From the NCBI RefSeq assembly GCF_900104765.1, contig NZ_LT629737.1, forward strand, positions 2,666,001 to 2,730,000: a stretch of DNA of 64,000 bases, in the 5' to 3' direction. Under the pieces are notes generated by a model that saw only the letters and a program-made list of their open reading frames with translations, ran no database searches and had not been told where the DNA came from. The translations under genes and the position numbers were made by a program. The DNA comes from Gillisia sp. Hel1_33_143. Lineage in GTDB: Bacteria; Bacteroidota; Bacteroidia; Flavobacteriales; Flavobacteriaceae. Of this stretch, positions 42,778 through 51,870 are shown piece by piece; position 1 is the first letter of the stretch, and each line of letters begins with the position of its first letter.

Positions 42778-43962
42778 ATGAATATTTTAATAATAAACTC
42801 TGGAAGTTCATCTATAAAATTCCAATTAATACAGATGCCTTCAGAAACTTTAGTTTGTAGCGGTTTGGTAGAGCGAATTGGTAATAAGGATGCTGTTCTA
42901 AATTACAAGAACGAGACCATTAAATTAAAGCAAATACATTACATCAATAATCATAAACAAGGTTTACAGATTATAATAGATCTTTTGCTAGATGCTGAGA
43001 ATGGCGTTATTGAAGATATCAAAGAAATAGCCGCTGTAGGTCACAGAGTGGTACATGGAGGAAATTCTTTTTCTAATACTGCACTGGTAACTCCAGAAGT
43101 AAAGCAAAAGATACAGCAATATGCTCCATTGGCACCATTACATAATCCTAGTAATCTAGAAGGTATTGAAATTGCTGAAGAGTACTTTCCACATGCAAAG
43201 CAAATAGCTGTATTTGATACCGCCTTTCATCAAACAATTCCTACAAAAGCGAGAAAATATGCAATTCCAAATGATCTTTATGAAGATAAGGACATTCAGG
43301 TATATGGTTTTCACGGTACAAGTCATAAATACGTTTCTGAAAAGGCCATCGAATATCTGAAATTAGAAAGATCTAAGATCATTAGTATTCATTTAGGCAA
43401 TGGTTGCAGTATGACAGCTATTCAAGATGGAAAAAGTATAGATCATAGCATGGGATTTGCTCCTACTAACGGACTCATTATGGGGTCTAGAAGTGGAGAT
43501 ATAGATCATTCTGTCATATTTTATTTGGTGAACAGCTTAGGCTATAGCTTAGAGAACGTAAATAATCTTCTCACAAAGAAGAGTGGAATGCTAGGACTAA
43601 CTGGTTATAATGATCTTAGAGATATTGAAAAGGAGGCCGAAAAAGGGAATATAGATTGCTTACTGGCTTTAGAGATGAATGCTTATAGAATTAAAAAATT
43701 TATTGGAACTTACGTTGCAGCCATGAATGGATTAGACGCCATTATCTTTACTGCTGGGATAGGAGAAAACTCTAGCCTAATGCGAGAATTGGTATGTAAG
43801 GATATGGATTTCTTCGGAATAGAATTGGATAAGGATAAGAATAATGGAAAAGCAAAATCTATAAGAGAAATTAGTACTTCTACTGATAAAGCTAGAATTC
43901 TAGTAATACCAACCAATGAAGAATTAGAGATCGCTAAACAGGCATATTGTTTACTTAACTAA
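42778..43962 (+). CDS. ackA: Acetate kinase
   Basis: 394 residues, normal length. ASKHA-fold kinase with NSGSSSIKFQLIQ at the N terminus, GHRVVHGG, FDTAFHQTIP, GFHGTSHKYV and LGNGCSMTAI. It makes acetate and ATP from acetyl phosphate and ADP, completing the Pta-AckA overflow or anaerobic energy route. Directly follows pta. Confidence 0.97.
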   Translation: MNILIINSGSSSIKFQLIQMPSETLVCSGLVERIGNKDAVLNYKNETIKLKQIHYINNHKQGLQIIIDLLLDAENGVIEDIKEIAAVGHRVVHGGNSFSNTALVTPEVKQKIQQYAPLAPLHNPSNLEGIEIAEEYFPHAKQIAVFDTAFHQTIPTKARKYAIPNDLYEDKDIQVYGFHGTSHKYVSEKAIEYLKLERSKIISIHLGNGCSMTAIQDGKSIDHSMGFAPTNGLIMGSRSGDIDHSVIFYLVNSLGYSLENVNNLLTKKSGMLGLTGYNDLRDIEKEAEKGNIDCLLALEMNAYRIKKFIGTYVAAMNGLDAIIFTAGIGENSSLMRELVCKDMDFFGIELDKDKNNGKAKSIREISTSTDKARILVIPTNEELEIAKQAYCLLN

Positions 43963-44050
43963 AATATTACAACAATCATATTAAATAAACGTTGTCTTAT
44001 CAATAGTTAGATAGTTAAAGAAATTAATTAGAGGTTTATTAGGCAACTTT

Positions 44051-44254
44051 TTATTTTCTATTTTTCTCTCTATCTGTTTCACTCATTTGTTTTTCTGGCA
44101 TCATTCCAGAAACTTTTTCTGGGTTGAATTGTGTCTTTTTTCCTTTATTATCTTGAATAAGATCATGATCCTTTTTCTCAGGACTTTTTCTGACTAACAT
44201 AAAAATTGCTATGGCAGCTATTATTCCTATAACGATATATATTCCTAGGTACAT
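44051..44254 (-). CDS. Small hypothetical membrane protein
   Basis: 67 residues. One N-terminal membrane helix (IYIVIGIIAAIAIFMLV) followed by a hydrophilic, charged cytoplasmic tail rich in Lys, Asp and Glu. No recognised domain. An AT-rich upstream region and an intact frame support it as a gene. It lies 88 bases from the ackA stop, converging with it. Confidence 0.55.
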   Translation of the reverse strand: MYLGIYIVIGIIAAIAIFMLVRKSPEKKDHDLIQDNKGKKTQFNPEKVSGMMPEKQMSETDREKNRK

Positions 44255-44315
44255 ATTTGATTTTTAGATTTGAATAGGTAATTTACAAATTATATATTTC
44301 TACTAAATATAATAA

Positions 44316-44347
44316 TTAAAAAACCCCGCATAATAGCGGGGATTTTA
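44316..44347 (-). terminator. Terminator of the propeller lipoprotein gene
   Basis: Stem CCCCGC / GCGGGG with extended A-T pairs; on the minus strand it is followed by TTTTTTAATT. Confidence 0.85.
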
Positions 44348-44369
44348 CTTATCTAACTAAATTTAAATC

Positions 44370-46385
44370 TTAGTTATTATAAAGATATAGAGAAGATGCT
44401 GCTGGAAGATCGTTACTTACCGCGGGAGCAATATCTCCAGTGGCACTCAACACATTGCTAAATGCTAATACTTTTCCATTTCCAACTTCAGCAATATAGA
44501 CGGTCTGAGTTTTGTGATCATAAGCGATATCTATAGGATTACCTAACATTGTAGAAGGTCCTGCAACTCTAGTTTGATTTGCTAACGTTATACTTCCACC
44601 GGTAGCTGTCATATTTAATTTAGAACTAAAATTTTGAATTACCTGAAATCCTCCATCATTGGTTGCATTTGCTGCATCCCCAATATCTGTCATTACTAAA
44701 ACATCATCTGCTTCACTATAATCTATACCATGAGTTCTAACAATACCAGCAATGGTTATTCTTTTATCTGCAGCTAAATTGCCATCTATTGCATTATTTA
44801 AAAAGTCATTAAATATTGCTAAATCACTAGATCCATCTACAACGGCAAGAAGATCATCTCCTTTAAAAGTGATTCCCCAAACATTAAATCCTGGAGTAAC
44901 TGTATTTTCCAGTTTAAAGGCAGAACCATCAAAAGAATAGATAAAGAATTTATGCATTGCATTATCAGACACCACCACTCGGTTACCTTTAACGGCTATT
45001 TCTCTTGGGCTAGTGAGATCTGCGTTAGAGGAAAAATCTGCAGTATTTACTGCACCGCTAGAAAGGTTAGAGAAATTATTATAATAAGCCAACATCAGAT
45101 CTGATCTTGATGCCTGAATTAAAACATCATTAGCACCAGAATAAAAAATTCCTTCTGTAGCTGTAGAAGATGAGGTAATAGTTTTAGTTAACATTCCTGA
45201 GGCATTGTAAATATTAATGTTACCATTAGCATTATTAGTGGTGTAAAGTTCAGTTCTTAAACTTCCCATAGGAGTAGCACTGCCAAAATTACCATCGGTC
45301 TCATCACTAGAGAAATAAATGGAAGAAGCTCCGGCAAGATCTTTCATATAAGTTGGAGCAAGGTCTCCCCCATTACCAATAGATGTAAATCCTAGAACAG
45401 TTCCATTTCCAACTTCAGAAATATATACCGTGTTATCTTGAGAATCATAAGCCACATCAATAGGATTTCCTAGTCTTGTTGATGGTCCTGCAACACGTGT
45501 TTGCATGCCTAAGGTTATCATTTCTCCATCAGATAAAGCATCAAACTTATCTGAGAAATTGTCTATAATATGAAAACCACCATCATCTGCTGTATTTGCT
45601 GCATCTCCAATATCTGTCATTACAAGAACATCATCAGTACCATCATAAGTAATTCCGTGGGTACGTACTATCCCTTCAATAGAAACTCTTTTTGAAGGAG
45701 ACATCATTCCATCTTCTGAAGAATTGACAAAATCATAAAAAACAGCAAGATCATTTGTTGTATCTACAACAGCATAAAGATCATTTCCTTTAAAAGTTAT
45801 TCCCCAAACCGGAAAATTAAGTTCTACCGTATTTACTAGCGAGAAACTATCTCCATTTTTTGAATAGACAAAAAACTTATTAGAGCCATTATCTGAAACA
45901 ACATAGGTGGAACCATTTACAGCAAGCTCTCTAGGACTCTCTAGATCTGCACCGCCAGTGTAAGCTGGTGCCAACGAGGCATCTGCCATAAAAGTTGAAA
46001 TATCTGAATAAGCTTCCAATTGTAAATTAGATCGAGATGCTTGCACCAAAAGATCTGATGCTGCATCGTAATAGATTCCTTCTGCTGCTGAAGATGGAGT
46101 TGAAAAGGTTATTAGAGAATCACCAGACACACTATATTTTGTAATGTTTCCTGTAGCGTTGCTTGTTACATAAAGTTCAGATCTTCTACCTAATGGAGTT
46201 CCATTATTACATGGAGCACACATAGTACCTCCACAATCTATCCCTGTCTCATCTCCATTCACGATACCGTCTGAGCAGGTGTCTATAGCTGTCATGGCAT
46301 CATCATCATCTGAGCAGGATACTGCAAATACAAATGCCAGCGGAAGTATCCCTAGCTTTAAAAATAATCGGTTTGATAATCTCAT
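44370..46385 (-). CDS. Surface lipoprotein with tandem beta-propeller repeats and a DGxxNGDETxxDCGG motif
   Basis: 671 residues. Lipobox AVSC (Cys24) is followed by an acidic SDDDD stretch, a signature of surface-exposed lipoproteins in Flavobacteria. A four-cysteine DGIVNGDETGIDCGG motif (Cys37, 51, 56, 59) comes next. The remainder is two copies of a unit of about 300 residues (about 68-360 and 377-670, offset 309). Shared blocks include VWGITFKG, GIVRTHGI, DDVLVMTDIGDAAN, TRVAGPST and LGNPID. Propeller-like strands suggest a binding or adhesion domain. Ligand unknown. It is monocistronic. Confidence 0.82.
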   Translation of the reverse strand: MRLSNRLFLKLGILPLAFVFAVSCSDDDDAMTAIDTCSDGIVNGDETGIDCGGTMCAPCNNGTPLGRRSELYVTSNATGNITKYSVSGDSLITFSTPSSAAEGIYYDAASDLLVQASRSNLQLEAYSDISTFMADASLAPAYTGGADLESPRELAVNGSTYVVSDNGSNKFFVYSKNGDSFSLVNTVELNFPVWGITFKGNDLYAVVDTTNDLAVFYDFVNSSEDGMMSPSKRVSIEGIVRTHGITYDGTDDVLVMTDIGDAANTADDGGFHIIDNFSDKFDALSDGEMITLGMQTRVAGPSTRLGNPIDVAYDSQDNTVYISEVGNGTVLGFTSIGNGGDLAPTYMKDLAGASSIYFSSDETDGNFGSATPMGSLRTELYTTNNANGNINIYNASGMLTKTITSSSTATEGIFYSGANDVLIQASRSDLMLAYYNNFSNLSSGAVNTADFSSNADLTSPREIAVKGNRVVVSDNAMHKFFIYSFDGSAFKLENTVTPGFNVWGITFKGDDLLAVVDGSSDLAIFNDFLNNAIDGNLAADKRITIAGIVRTHGIDYSEADDVLVMTDIGDAANATNDGGFQVIQNFSSKLNMTATGGSITLANQTRVAGPSTMLGNPIDIAYDHKTQTVYIAEVGNGKVLAFSNVLSATGDIAPAVSNDLPAASSLYLYNN

Positions 46386-46698
46386 ATTATTTATTTTATT
46401 GATTAGTAGTAATTTATATACGAAGAGATTATAATTCCGGTTTGTTATGTGATATTAAATATTTGTTAAAGAAACATAATGAAAATTAACAATTCTAAAG
46501 CTAAAATGGAAAAAAATAATGGATTTATCTAGTTTTTGGTTAGAGTAAGAACAACTTAGACTGAATGATCTACTAAGTGAAAAAAGATCCAAAATACCTT
46601 TGAGGAAGTAGCTTTAAGATATTAAATAACTATTGTTATGGTAATGATTAGATTTGTAATCTTTACTTTAAGTATATTGAATTAACATCATCACAAAT
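46386..46698. other. 313-bp gap between divergent genes
   Basis: No ORF. It holds a TAGATTTG -7-like element at 46649-46656 for the DoxX-like gene. Nothing else was seen. Confidence 0.5.
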
Positions 46699-47046
46699 AT
46701 GACTCTGACAACAATTTTGGTTCTAATTTCAACTATATCTTTCTTATTCTTTGGAATTAGTTGCTTTGTAACTGCAGAAATGAAGACAGAATTTATTAGA
46801 TACGGTCTAAGTGACAAATTAAAATTGGTGGGTACTCTACAAATAATAGGAGCGTTAGCCTTAGGTTTAGGATATCTTTATTTACCAACATTAGCAATTA
46901 TAGGAGCCATAGGACTTTCCATTCTGATGCTCTTTGGTTTTGGAGTAAGGCTAAAAATTAAAGATAATTTTATTCAATCTGCACCATCAATAATATTTGC
47001 ATTTCTTAACGCTTATATTGCCATTGTTATGATTATGAATAATTAA
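46699..47046 (+). CDS. DoxX-like small membrane protein A
   Basis: 115 residues with four membrane helices. The pattern MKTEFIRYGLSDKLKLVGTLQIIGALALGLGYL fits the DoxX-like family, whose members are integral inner-membrane proteins of uncertain role, some linked to redox homeostasis. It converges with a second DoxX-like gene, stops five bases apart. Confidence 0.75.
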   Translation: MTLTTILVLISTISFLFFGISCFVTAEMKTEFIRYGLSDKLKLVGTLQIIGALALGLGYLYLPTLAIIGAIGLSILMLFGFGVRLKIKDNFIQSAPSIIFAFLNAYIAIVMIMNN

Positions 47047-47051
47047 CCGAT

Positions 47052-47417
47052 TTATAGCACAAATATCAATAACAGGCATAACACTAAAAATAAGAATGCT
47101 GGAAGAGATTTTTTAAGAGGATCGTTGATCTTTAAATGCATTAATATAGAACCTGTTAGCAACACTGCTAATCCAATAGCAGCAGGTTTAATAAGTTCTG
47201 AAAACCATATTCCGCAGATAAGAGCGATTGCCAAAGTAACCTTTAAGAACCCTATAACATAGAGACTCCAAACAGGTAAACCATAAGCAGCAAATTCTTC
47301 CTTTATGGTTGTTGCATCACCACCTCTCCATTGCGTATTCTTATTATATTGTATAAGCCAAACATTTAGGATACTTAAACCCACAATGAGTTGAACCGCG
47401 ATAGTAATATAGTCCAT
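47052..47417 (-). CDS. DoxX-like small membrane protein B
   Basis: 121 residues, four helices. The block WRGGDATTIKEEFAAYGLP followed by VIGFLKVTLAIALICGIW parallels the RYGLS...LVGTLQIIGALALG block of the neighbouring DoxX-like protein, so the two look like distant paralogues. Inner membrane; function unknown. Confidence 0.75.
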   Translation of the reverse strand: MDYITIAVQLIVGLSILNVWLIQYNKNTQWRGGDATTIKEEFAAYGLPVWSLYVIGFLKVTLAIALICGIWFSELIKPAAIGLAVLLTGSILMHLKINDPLKKSLPAFLFLVLCLLLIFVL

Positions 47418-47632
47418 ATTAGAAGATTTTAATTAAAAACAGATTTAATCACAATCTACTAAGATTATTTTACTTAATGCGTAATTTTAATTGATCTGTA
47501 TAGAATTTATAAATGTTTTAAGATAAATTATTGCAACAGGTATCCTGTCGGGAATATGAAGATGTATTAGCAGAATAACATACCAAATCTATTTTTGCAA
47601 AGCTGTATATAAATTTTAGTGTGCAATTTTTT

Positions 47633-48577
47633 CTATTTGGTAGCATCTAGTTTAGTTGTTCTACCTCTAAATCTTGAAAATAGCACCAATCTCTTCTTTG
47701 TATTTATAAAATATACACCGGTTAATAATACCATCGCTGCAAGTATAGACTGTGATGTAATTTGTTCATATAAAAAATACCAGCCTAAGCTCATGGCTAT
47801 TATTGGATTTACATAAGTAGAAGTAGCTACCTTTTCTGGGGATACCACCTTTAATAGATAATTGAAAGATGTAAATGCTACAATGCTTCCAAATATTACT
47901 AATAAGATCATAGAAAGTTGAACTTCCCCACTCCATGTGTTTGGTAGAGACCACTGTTCTCCAAATAATAAGCTCATTATCATTAACATAATTCCACCGG
48001 TAATCATCTGGTAGCCGGTATTCACAAAATAATTTAAAGGTAATTCTGCTTTGCTAACAAAGATGCTTCCATAAGCCCAGCTTACCAGACAAACAAAGAT
48101 CATAGCCATTCCCAAAAGTGAATCTTCCCCAGATAATACCTGCTTTTGATTTACTAATAGATACATTCCCAATATTCCTAGTCCTACTCCAATCATAGAC
48201 ATAACTTTAATTTTCTTATTATCTATGATCCTTAATAATATTAGAACAATTAAAGGTTGAGCAGATATCTCTAAAGCAGCAAAACCGCTGTCTACATATC
48301 TAAGTGCCCATACCACTACTCCATTTCCAAAAGATAAAAATAAGAAACCGGCTATGATCGTATTTAAAAACTGCTTTTTAGAGATCTTTAAGTTGATCTT
48401 CATTATTTTACAAAGAAGAAAAATTAATAAGCCAGCTGTAATAAATCTAAATGAAGCCAACATAAATGGAGGCAACTCTGTAACCGCTATTTTATTTAAA
48501 AGGTAGGTAGATCCCCAAATAACATAGATGGAAAAGAAAGCTAGAATTATTAATAAGGTTTGAGAAGATCTAGGCAT
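47633..48577 (-). CDS. EamA/DMT-family exporter (first)
   Basis: 314 residues, ten membrane helices in two EamA halves (YVIWGSTYLLNKIAV; IVAFTSFNYLLKVV; ATSTYVNPIIAMSLGW). Members export amino acids or other metabolites from the inner membrane. Substrate not known. It is 45 bases downstream of the MsrA-like gene on the same strand, perhaps cotranscribed. Confidence 0.88.
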   Translation of the reverse strand: MPRSSQTLLIILAFFSIYVIWGSTYLLNKIAVTELPPFMLASFRFITAGLLIFLLCKIMKINLKISKKQFLNTIIAGFLFLSFGNGVVVWALRYVDSGFAALEISAQPLIVLILLRIIDNKKIKVMSMIGVGLGILGMYLLVNQKQVLSGEDSLLGMAMIFVCLVSWAYGSIFVSKAELPLNYFVNTGYQMITGGIMLMIMSLLFGEQWSLPNTWSGEVQLSMILLVIFGSIVAFTSFNYLLKVVSPEKVATSTYVNPIIAMSLGWYFLYEQITSQSILAAMVLLTGVYFINTKKRLVLFSRFRGRTTKLDATK

Positions 48578-48621
48578 TAAGTAACTATTTTTTAGCCCGC
48601 AATATTACACAATAAGTAGCA

Positions 48622-49110
48622 TTATAGATCTAGATTATCCGTAAACTGTGATAATAAAATTTGAAGCTTTGGAGCTATATAAGTTCTACAAAAAGGCTTA
48701 TTAGGATCTTTATTGTAGTAATCCTGTATCTCTTCTCTAGATTCTTTAAATTGATGGAGAGGCAAAGCTCTTGTAATTATATTTTTATTGAATTTTTTTT
48801 GATGATAGAGTAGAATTTTATCTACTTCTACTTTTTGACTTTGAGTATAATAATAAACTGCAGATCTATACTTTACTCTGAAGCTATGATTGGAAGTACT
48901 TTTATGAGTATATAAATGAATTTCTATAAGCTTTGAGAGCGAAATGATTTCAGCATCATAATGAACGATTATCGCCTCAGAAAAATTAGAATTTTCACCC
49001 GTAGACCTAACGTAACCTTGGCACACTTGCCCTACTCCTCTTAGTTGCTGAAATACTGCTTCTGTACACCAATGGCAACCTCCACCAAGCGCCACCTTTT
49101 GTATTGACAT
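48622..49110 (-). CDS. Divergent MsrA-like peptide-methionine sulfoxide reductase
   Basis: 162 residues. The active-site region GGGCHWC (Cys12, Cys15) replaces the classic GGCFWC, and the C-terminal PKL stretch is retained. The HDPTxxNRQGxDxGTQYRSA block is shortened to HKSTSNHSFRVKYRSA, and the YHQxY motif is lost. Reduction of Met-S-sulfoxide is plausible but altered specificity is likely. It is divergent from the TetR gene across 155 bases that contain the TetR operator. Confidence 0.72.
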   Translation of the reverse strand: MSIQKVALGGGCHWCTEAVFQQLRGVGQVCQGYVRSTGENSNFSEAIIVHYDAEIISLSKLIEIHLYTHKSTSNHSFRVKYRSAVYYYTQSQKVEVDKILLYHQKKFNKNIITRALPLHQFKESREEIQDYYNKDPNKPFCRTYIAPKLQILLSQFTDNLDL

Positions 49111-49216
49111 TGTAATAGTATTTATTTAGTTCCTAGATTTCAATTGAGTAAATTAATAGAAACTTGCTAATTCCTTTAACGGATCAGGTTAAATAAATCA
49201 TAAACACCAATCTAAA

Positions 49217-49248
49217 AATGAACGTTCATTCTTTAAACCTTATCTTTG
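49217..49248 (+). promoter_or_regulatory. TetR-type operator and core promoter of the TetR/CurA/DJ-1 unit
   Basis: Perfect palindrome AATGAACGTTCATT (49217-49230) and -7 element TATCTTTG (49241-49248). Identical palindrome and very similar promoter to 37049-37076. Confidence 0.78.
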
Positions 49249-49265
49249 TGTCAGATTAAAAAAAT

Positions 49266-49844
49266 ATGTCCACAGTAAACAAAAGTCAGTTAAAAAGAGA
49301 AGCATTAGTTAAAGCTACTATTAATTTGGTGAACAATAATGGTTTTCATGCCACGCCAATGTCCAAGATAGCAAAAATGGCCAATGTATCTCCCGCTACT
49401 ATTTACTTATATTTCGAAAATAAACAAGACCTTATTAATAAGGTATATATTCAGGTGAAAACTGCATTTACAGAATATGCTTTTAAAGACTATGCTCCTA
49501 CCATGGATGTTGAAGTAGGTTTTAAAGTTATCTGGAATAACATAGCCAATTTTAAATTGAGTGATGTAGATGAAGCTTTTTTTCTATCTCAATGTGACAA
49601 TACTCCAATGGTGGACGAAGATAGTAGGCAAGAGGGATTGAAACATCTACAACCCCTATTAGATCTTTGGCAACGTGGAATTGATGAAAAGAAAATAAAA
49701 CCCCTATCTGCATATCTTCTTTACGCATATACCGTATATCCTGTAGCATTTTTAATGAATATGCAACAACGAGATATTCTGAAAATGGATAGCAAAAGTT
49801 TAGAAGATGCTTATACTGCAGCTTGGGACAGTATCAAATTATAA
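49266..49844 (+). CDS. TetR/AcrR-family transcriptional regulator
   Basis: 192 residues. N-terminal HTH (TPMSKIAKMANVSPATIYLYFENKQDLI, two parts of the classic AcrR helix-turn-helix) and a ligand domain. Only one cysteine is present, Cys110 (LSQCDN), at about the place of the sensing Cys106 of E. coli NemR. The gene is preceded by the palindrome AATGAACGTTCATT, so it is probably autoregulated. The same palindrome is found ahead of the nitroreductase unit 12 kb away. With CurA-type and DJ-1 genes behind it, a reactive-electrophile sensor is the likely role. Confidence 0.88.
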   Translation: MSTVNKSQLKREALVKATINLVNNNGFHATPMSKIAKMANVSPATIYLYFENKQDLINKVYIQVKTAFTEYAFKDYAPTMDVEVGFKVIWNNIANFKLSDVDEAFFLSQCDNTPMVDEDSRQEGLKHLQPLLDLWQRGIDEKKIKPLSAYLLYAYTVYPVAFLMNMQQRDILKMDSKSLEDAYTAAWDSIKL

Positions 49845-49861
49845 TAGAAAATTTAATAGTT

Positions 49862-50857
49862 ATGAGTAATACAATATTATTAGACAAAAGACCCGAAGGA
49901 ACACCAAAACTTTCAGATTTTAAATTTACAGAGGAAAATGTAGCCGAGATTAAGGACGGCGAGATGTTGTTAGCAACAAAATATGTTTCTGTAGATCCTT
50001 ATTTAAGAGGAAGAATGAGCGATGCCAAATCTTATGTTCCACCATTCGAATTACATAAACCTATTTCCTCAGGAGTAATTGCAGAAGTACTAGAATCAAA
50101 AAATGAAAAGTTTAGTAAAGGAGATTTTGTTTCAGGAAGATTAGACTGGAAGAAGAATCAGGTAAATGATGGAAAAGAACTTATAAAAGTAGATTCAGAA
50201 AAAGCACCGCTGTCTGCATATTTAGGAATCTTAGGGATGACTGGATTAACAGCATATTTAGGTTTAACACAAATTGGAAAACCTAAAGAAGGTGAAACTT
50301 TAGTAGTATCTGGAGCAGCTGGTGCTGTAGGTAGTGTAGTTGGTCAGATAGGAAAGATCATGGGATTGAGAGTAGTAGGAATTGCAGGAACCGATGAGAA
50401 AGTAGAAATGCTTAAATCTGAATTTGGTTTTGATGCAGGTATTAACTACAATACCACAGAAAATATGAAAGACGCCATTAAGGAAGCCTGTCCAAATGGA
50501 GTAGATATTTATTTTGATAATGTAGGAGGAGAAATTTCAGATGCTATTCTTTTCAATATCAATAGATTCGCCAGAATGATTATTTGTGGTGCAATCTCTG
50601 TCTATAATGAAACTTCAGTTCCAAAAGGTGTGAGTGTACAACCATTTTTAATTAAGAACAGTGCCTTAATGCAAGGTTTTATTGTCTCTAATTATGAAGA
50701 TAAATTTCAGGAGGCTATGCAACATCTAGGCACATGGCTAAGTGAAGATAAATTAAATTATTCTGAAACTATTGTAGAAAGTTTTGATAATATACCACAA
50801 GCCTTTTTAGACCTTTTCTCTGGTAAGAATAAAGGAAAAATGGTTGTCAAAGTATAA
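49862..50857 (+). CDS. MDR-family NADP-dependent oxidoreductase (CurA/leukotriene B4 dehydrogenase-like)
   Basis: 331 residues from the ATG at 49862; the reading frame is open 39 bases upstream, inside the TetR gene, but this extra N-terminal tail is unlikely. It is a zinc-free medium-chain reductase: DPYLRGRMSD at the N terminus, GMTGLTAYLGL, GAAGAVGSVVGQI (nucleotide binding) and VDIYFDNVGG. Relatives reduce alpha,beta-unsaturated carbonyls with NADPH, and so remove electrophilic enals and enones. It follows the TetR gene by 17 bases, in the same mRNA. Confidence 0.88.
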   Translation: MSNTILLDKRPEGTPKLSDFKFTEENVAEIKDGEMLLATKYVSVDPYLRGRMSDAKSYVPPFELHKPISSGVIAEVLESKNEKFSKGDFVSGRLDWKKNQVNDGKELIKVDSEKAPLSAYLGILGMTGLTAYLGLTQIGKPKEGETLVVSGAAGAVGSVVGQIGKIMGLRVVGIAGTDEKVEMLKSEFGFDAGINYNTTENMKDAIKEACPNGVDIYFDNVGGEISDAILFNINRFARMIICGAISVYNETSVPKGVSVQPFLIKNSALMQGFIVSNYEDKFQEAMQHLGTWLSEDKLNYSETIVESFDNIPQAFLDLFSGKNKGKMVVKV

Positions 50858-50875
50858 TTTAACTATTGAGATTAA

Positions 50876-51652
50876 ATGAAGAAAATACATATTTTATTAT
50901 TTGCGATAAGCTTTGGAAGTATCGCAGCACAAGAGAAGAAAGAGAATATTAATCACAAAAAAGAAAAAGATATGAAAGTATTATTTGTATTGACCTCTCA
51001 TGATAAATTGGGAGACACAGGGAAAAAAACAGGATTTTGGATTGAAGAATTTGCAAATCCATATTATACATTATTAGATAAAGGTGTAGAAATTACTGTT
51101 GCAACGCCAAAAGGAGGTAAAGCTCCTATAGATCCTAGTAGTGATAGTGAAGATGCTCAAACTGAGGATACAAAGCGTTTTCACAATGATAAAGATGCGC
51201 AACAGGTAATTAATACTACAAAAGTTCTTGCAGACATAGATGCAAGCGATTTTGATGCTGTTTTCTATCCTGGTGGACACGGTCCGCTTTGGGATCTATC
51301 TAAGGATAAAACTTCAATTAAATTAATTGAAACCTTTAACGCTAAGAAAAAACCTATAGGATTTGTATGTCATGCTCCGGCTGCATTGAAAAATGTAAAA
51401 GGTGAAAATGGAGAACCCTTAGTTAAAGGAAAAAAAGTAACCGGATTCACGAATACTGAAGAAGAAGCCGTACAACTTACTAATGTTGTTCCTTTCCTAG
51501 TAGAAGACATGTTGAAAGACAATGGAGGAATATATTCTAAATTAGGAGATTGGGAAGAATATGCTATAGTAGATGGAAATTTAATTACTGGTCAAAACCC
51601 TGCATCTTCAGGATTAGTTGCTGAGAAATTATTTGAGATGCTAAAGAATTAA
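50876..51652 (+). CDS. DJ-1/PfpI-family (Hsp31-like) protein, secreted version
   Basis: 258 residues. The C-terminal 226 residues form a DJ-1/Hsp31-type domain with Glu57 (TGFWIEE), the nucleophile Cys165-His166 (GFVCHAPAA) and FYPGGHGPLWDL. Such proteins act as glutathione-independent glyoxalases and chaperones for methylglyoxal. The first 19 residues look like a signal peptide ending in AAQ, implying periplasmic export. An alternative start at Met33 would give a normal cytoplasmic protein. It follows the CurA-like gene by 18 bases, the last gene of the unit. Confidence 0.85.
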   Translation: MKKIHILLFAISFGSIAAQEKKENINHKKEKDMKVLFVLTSHDKLGDTGKKTGFWIEEFANPYYTLLDKGVEITVATPKGGKAPIDPSSDSEDAQTEDTKRFHNDKDAQQVINTTKVLADIDASDFDAVFYPGGHGPLWDLSKDKTSIKLIETFNAKKKPIGFVCHAPAALKNVKGENGEPLVKGKKVTGFTNTEEEAVQLTNVVPFLVEDMLKDNGGIYSKLGDWEEYAIVDGNLITGQNPASSGLVAEKLFEMLKN

Positions 51653-51672
51653 GATTTGCATCACATCATTTT

Positions 51673-51706
51673 AAAAAGCCTGTAACTTAATTGTTACAGG
51701 CTTTTT
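51673..51706 (+). terminator. Rho-independent terminator of the TetR/CurA/DJ-1 unit
   Basis: 14-bp perfect stem AAAAAGCCTGTAAC / GTTACAGGCTTTTT with T tract. Confidence 0.9.
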
Positions 51707-51870
51707 ATTTTTAAGACAAAGATCTGAGTACCAGCAGCCAAAGAATTCTAAATTTTTTTCTTAATACTTAATTAACAATACTTTACGGTATCCTTAATTC
51801 CTCCGTATGCGTGTTCTTACTACATTAGAACTGCGATAAACAACTAACCAATTCACTAAAAATTAAAAGT

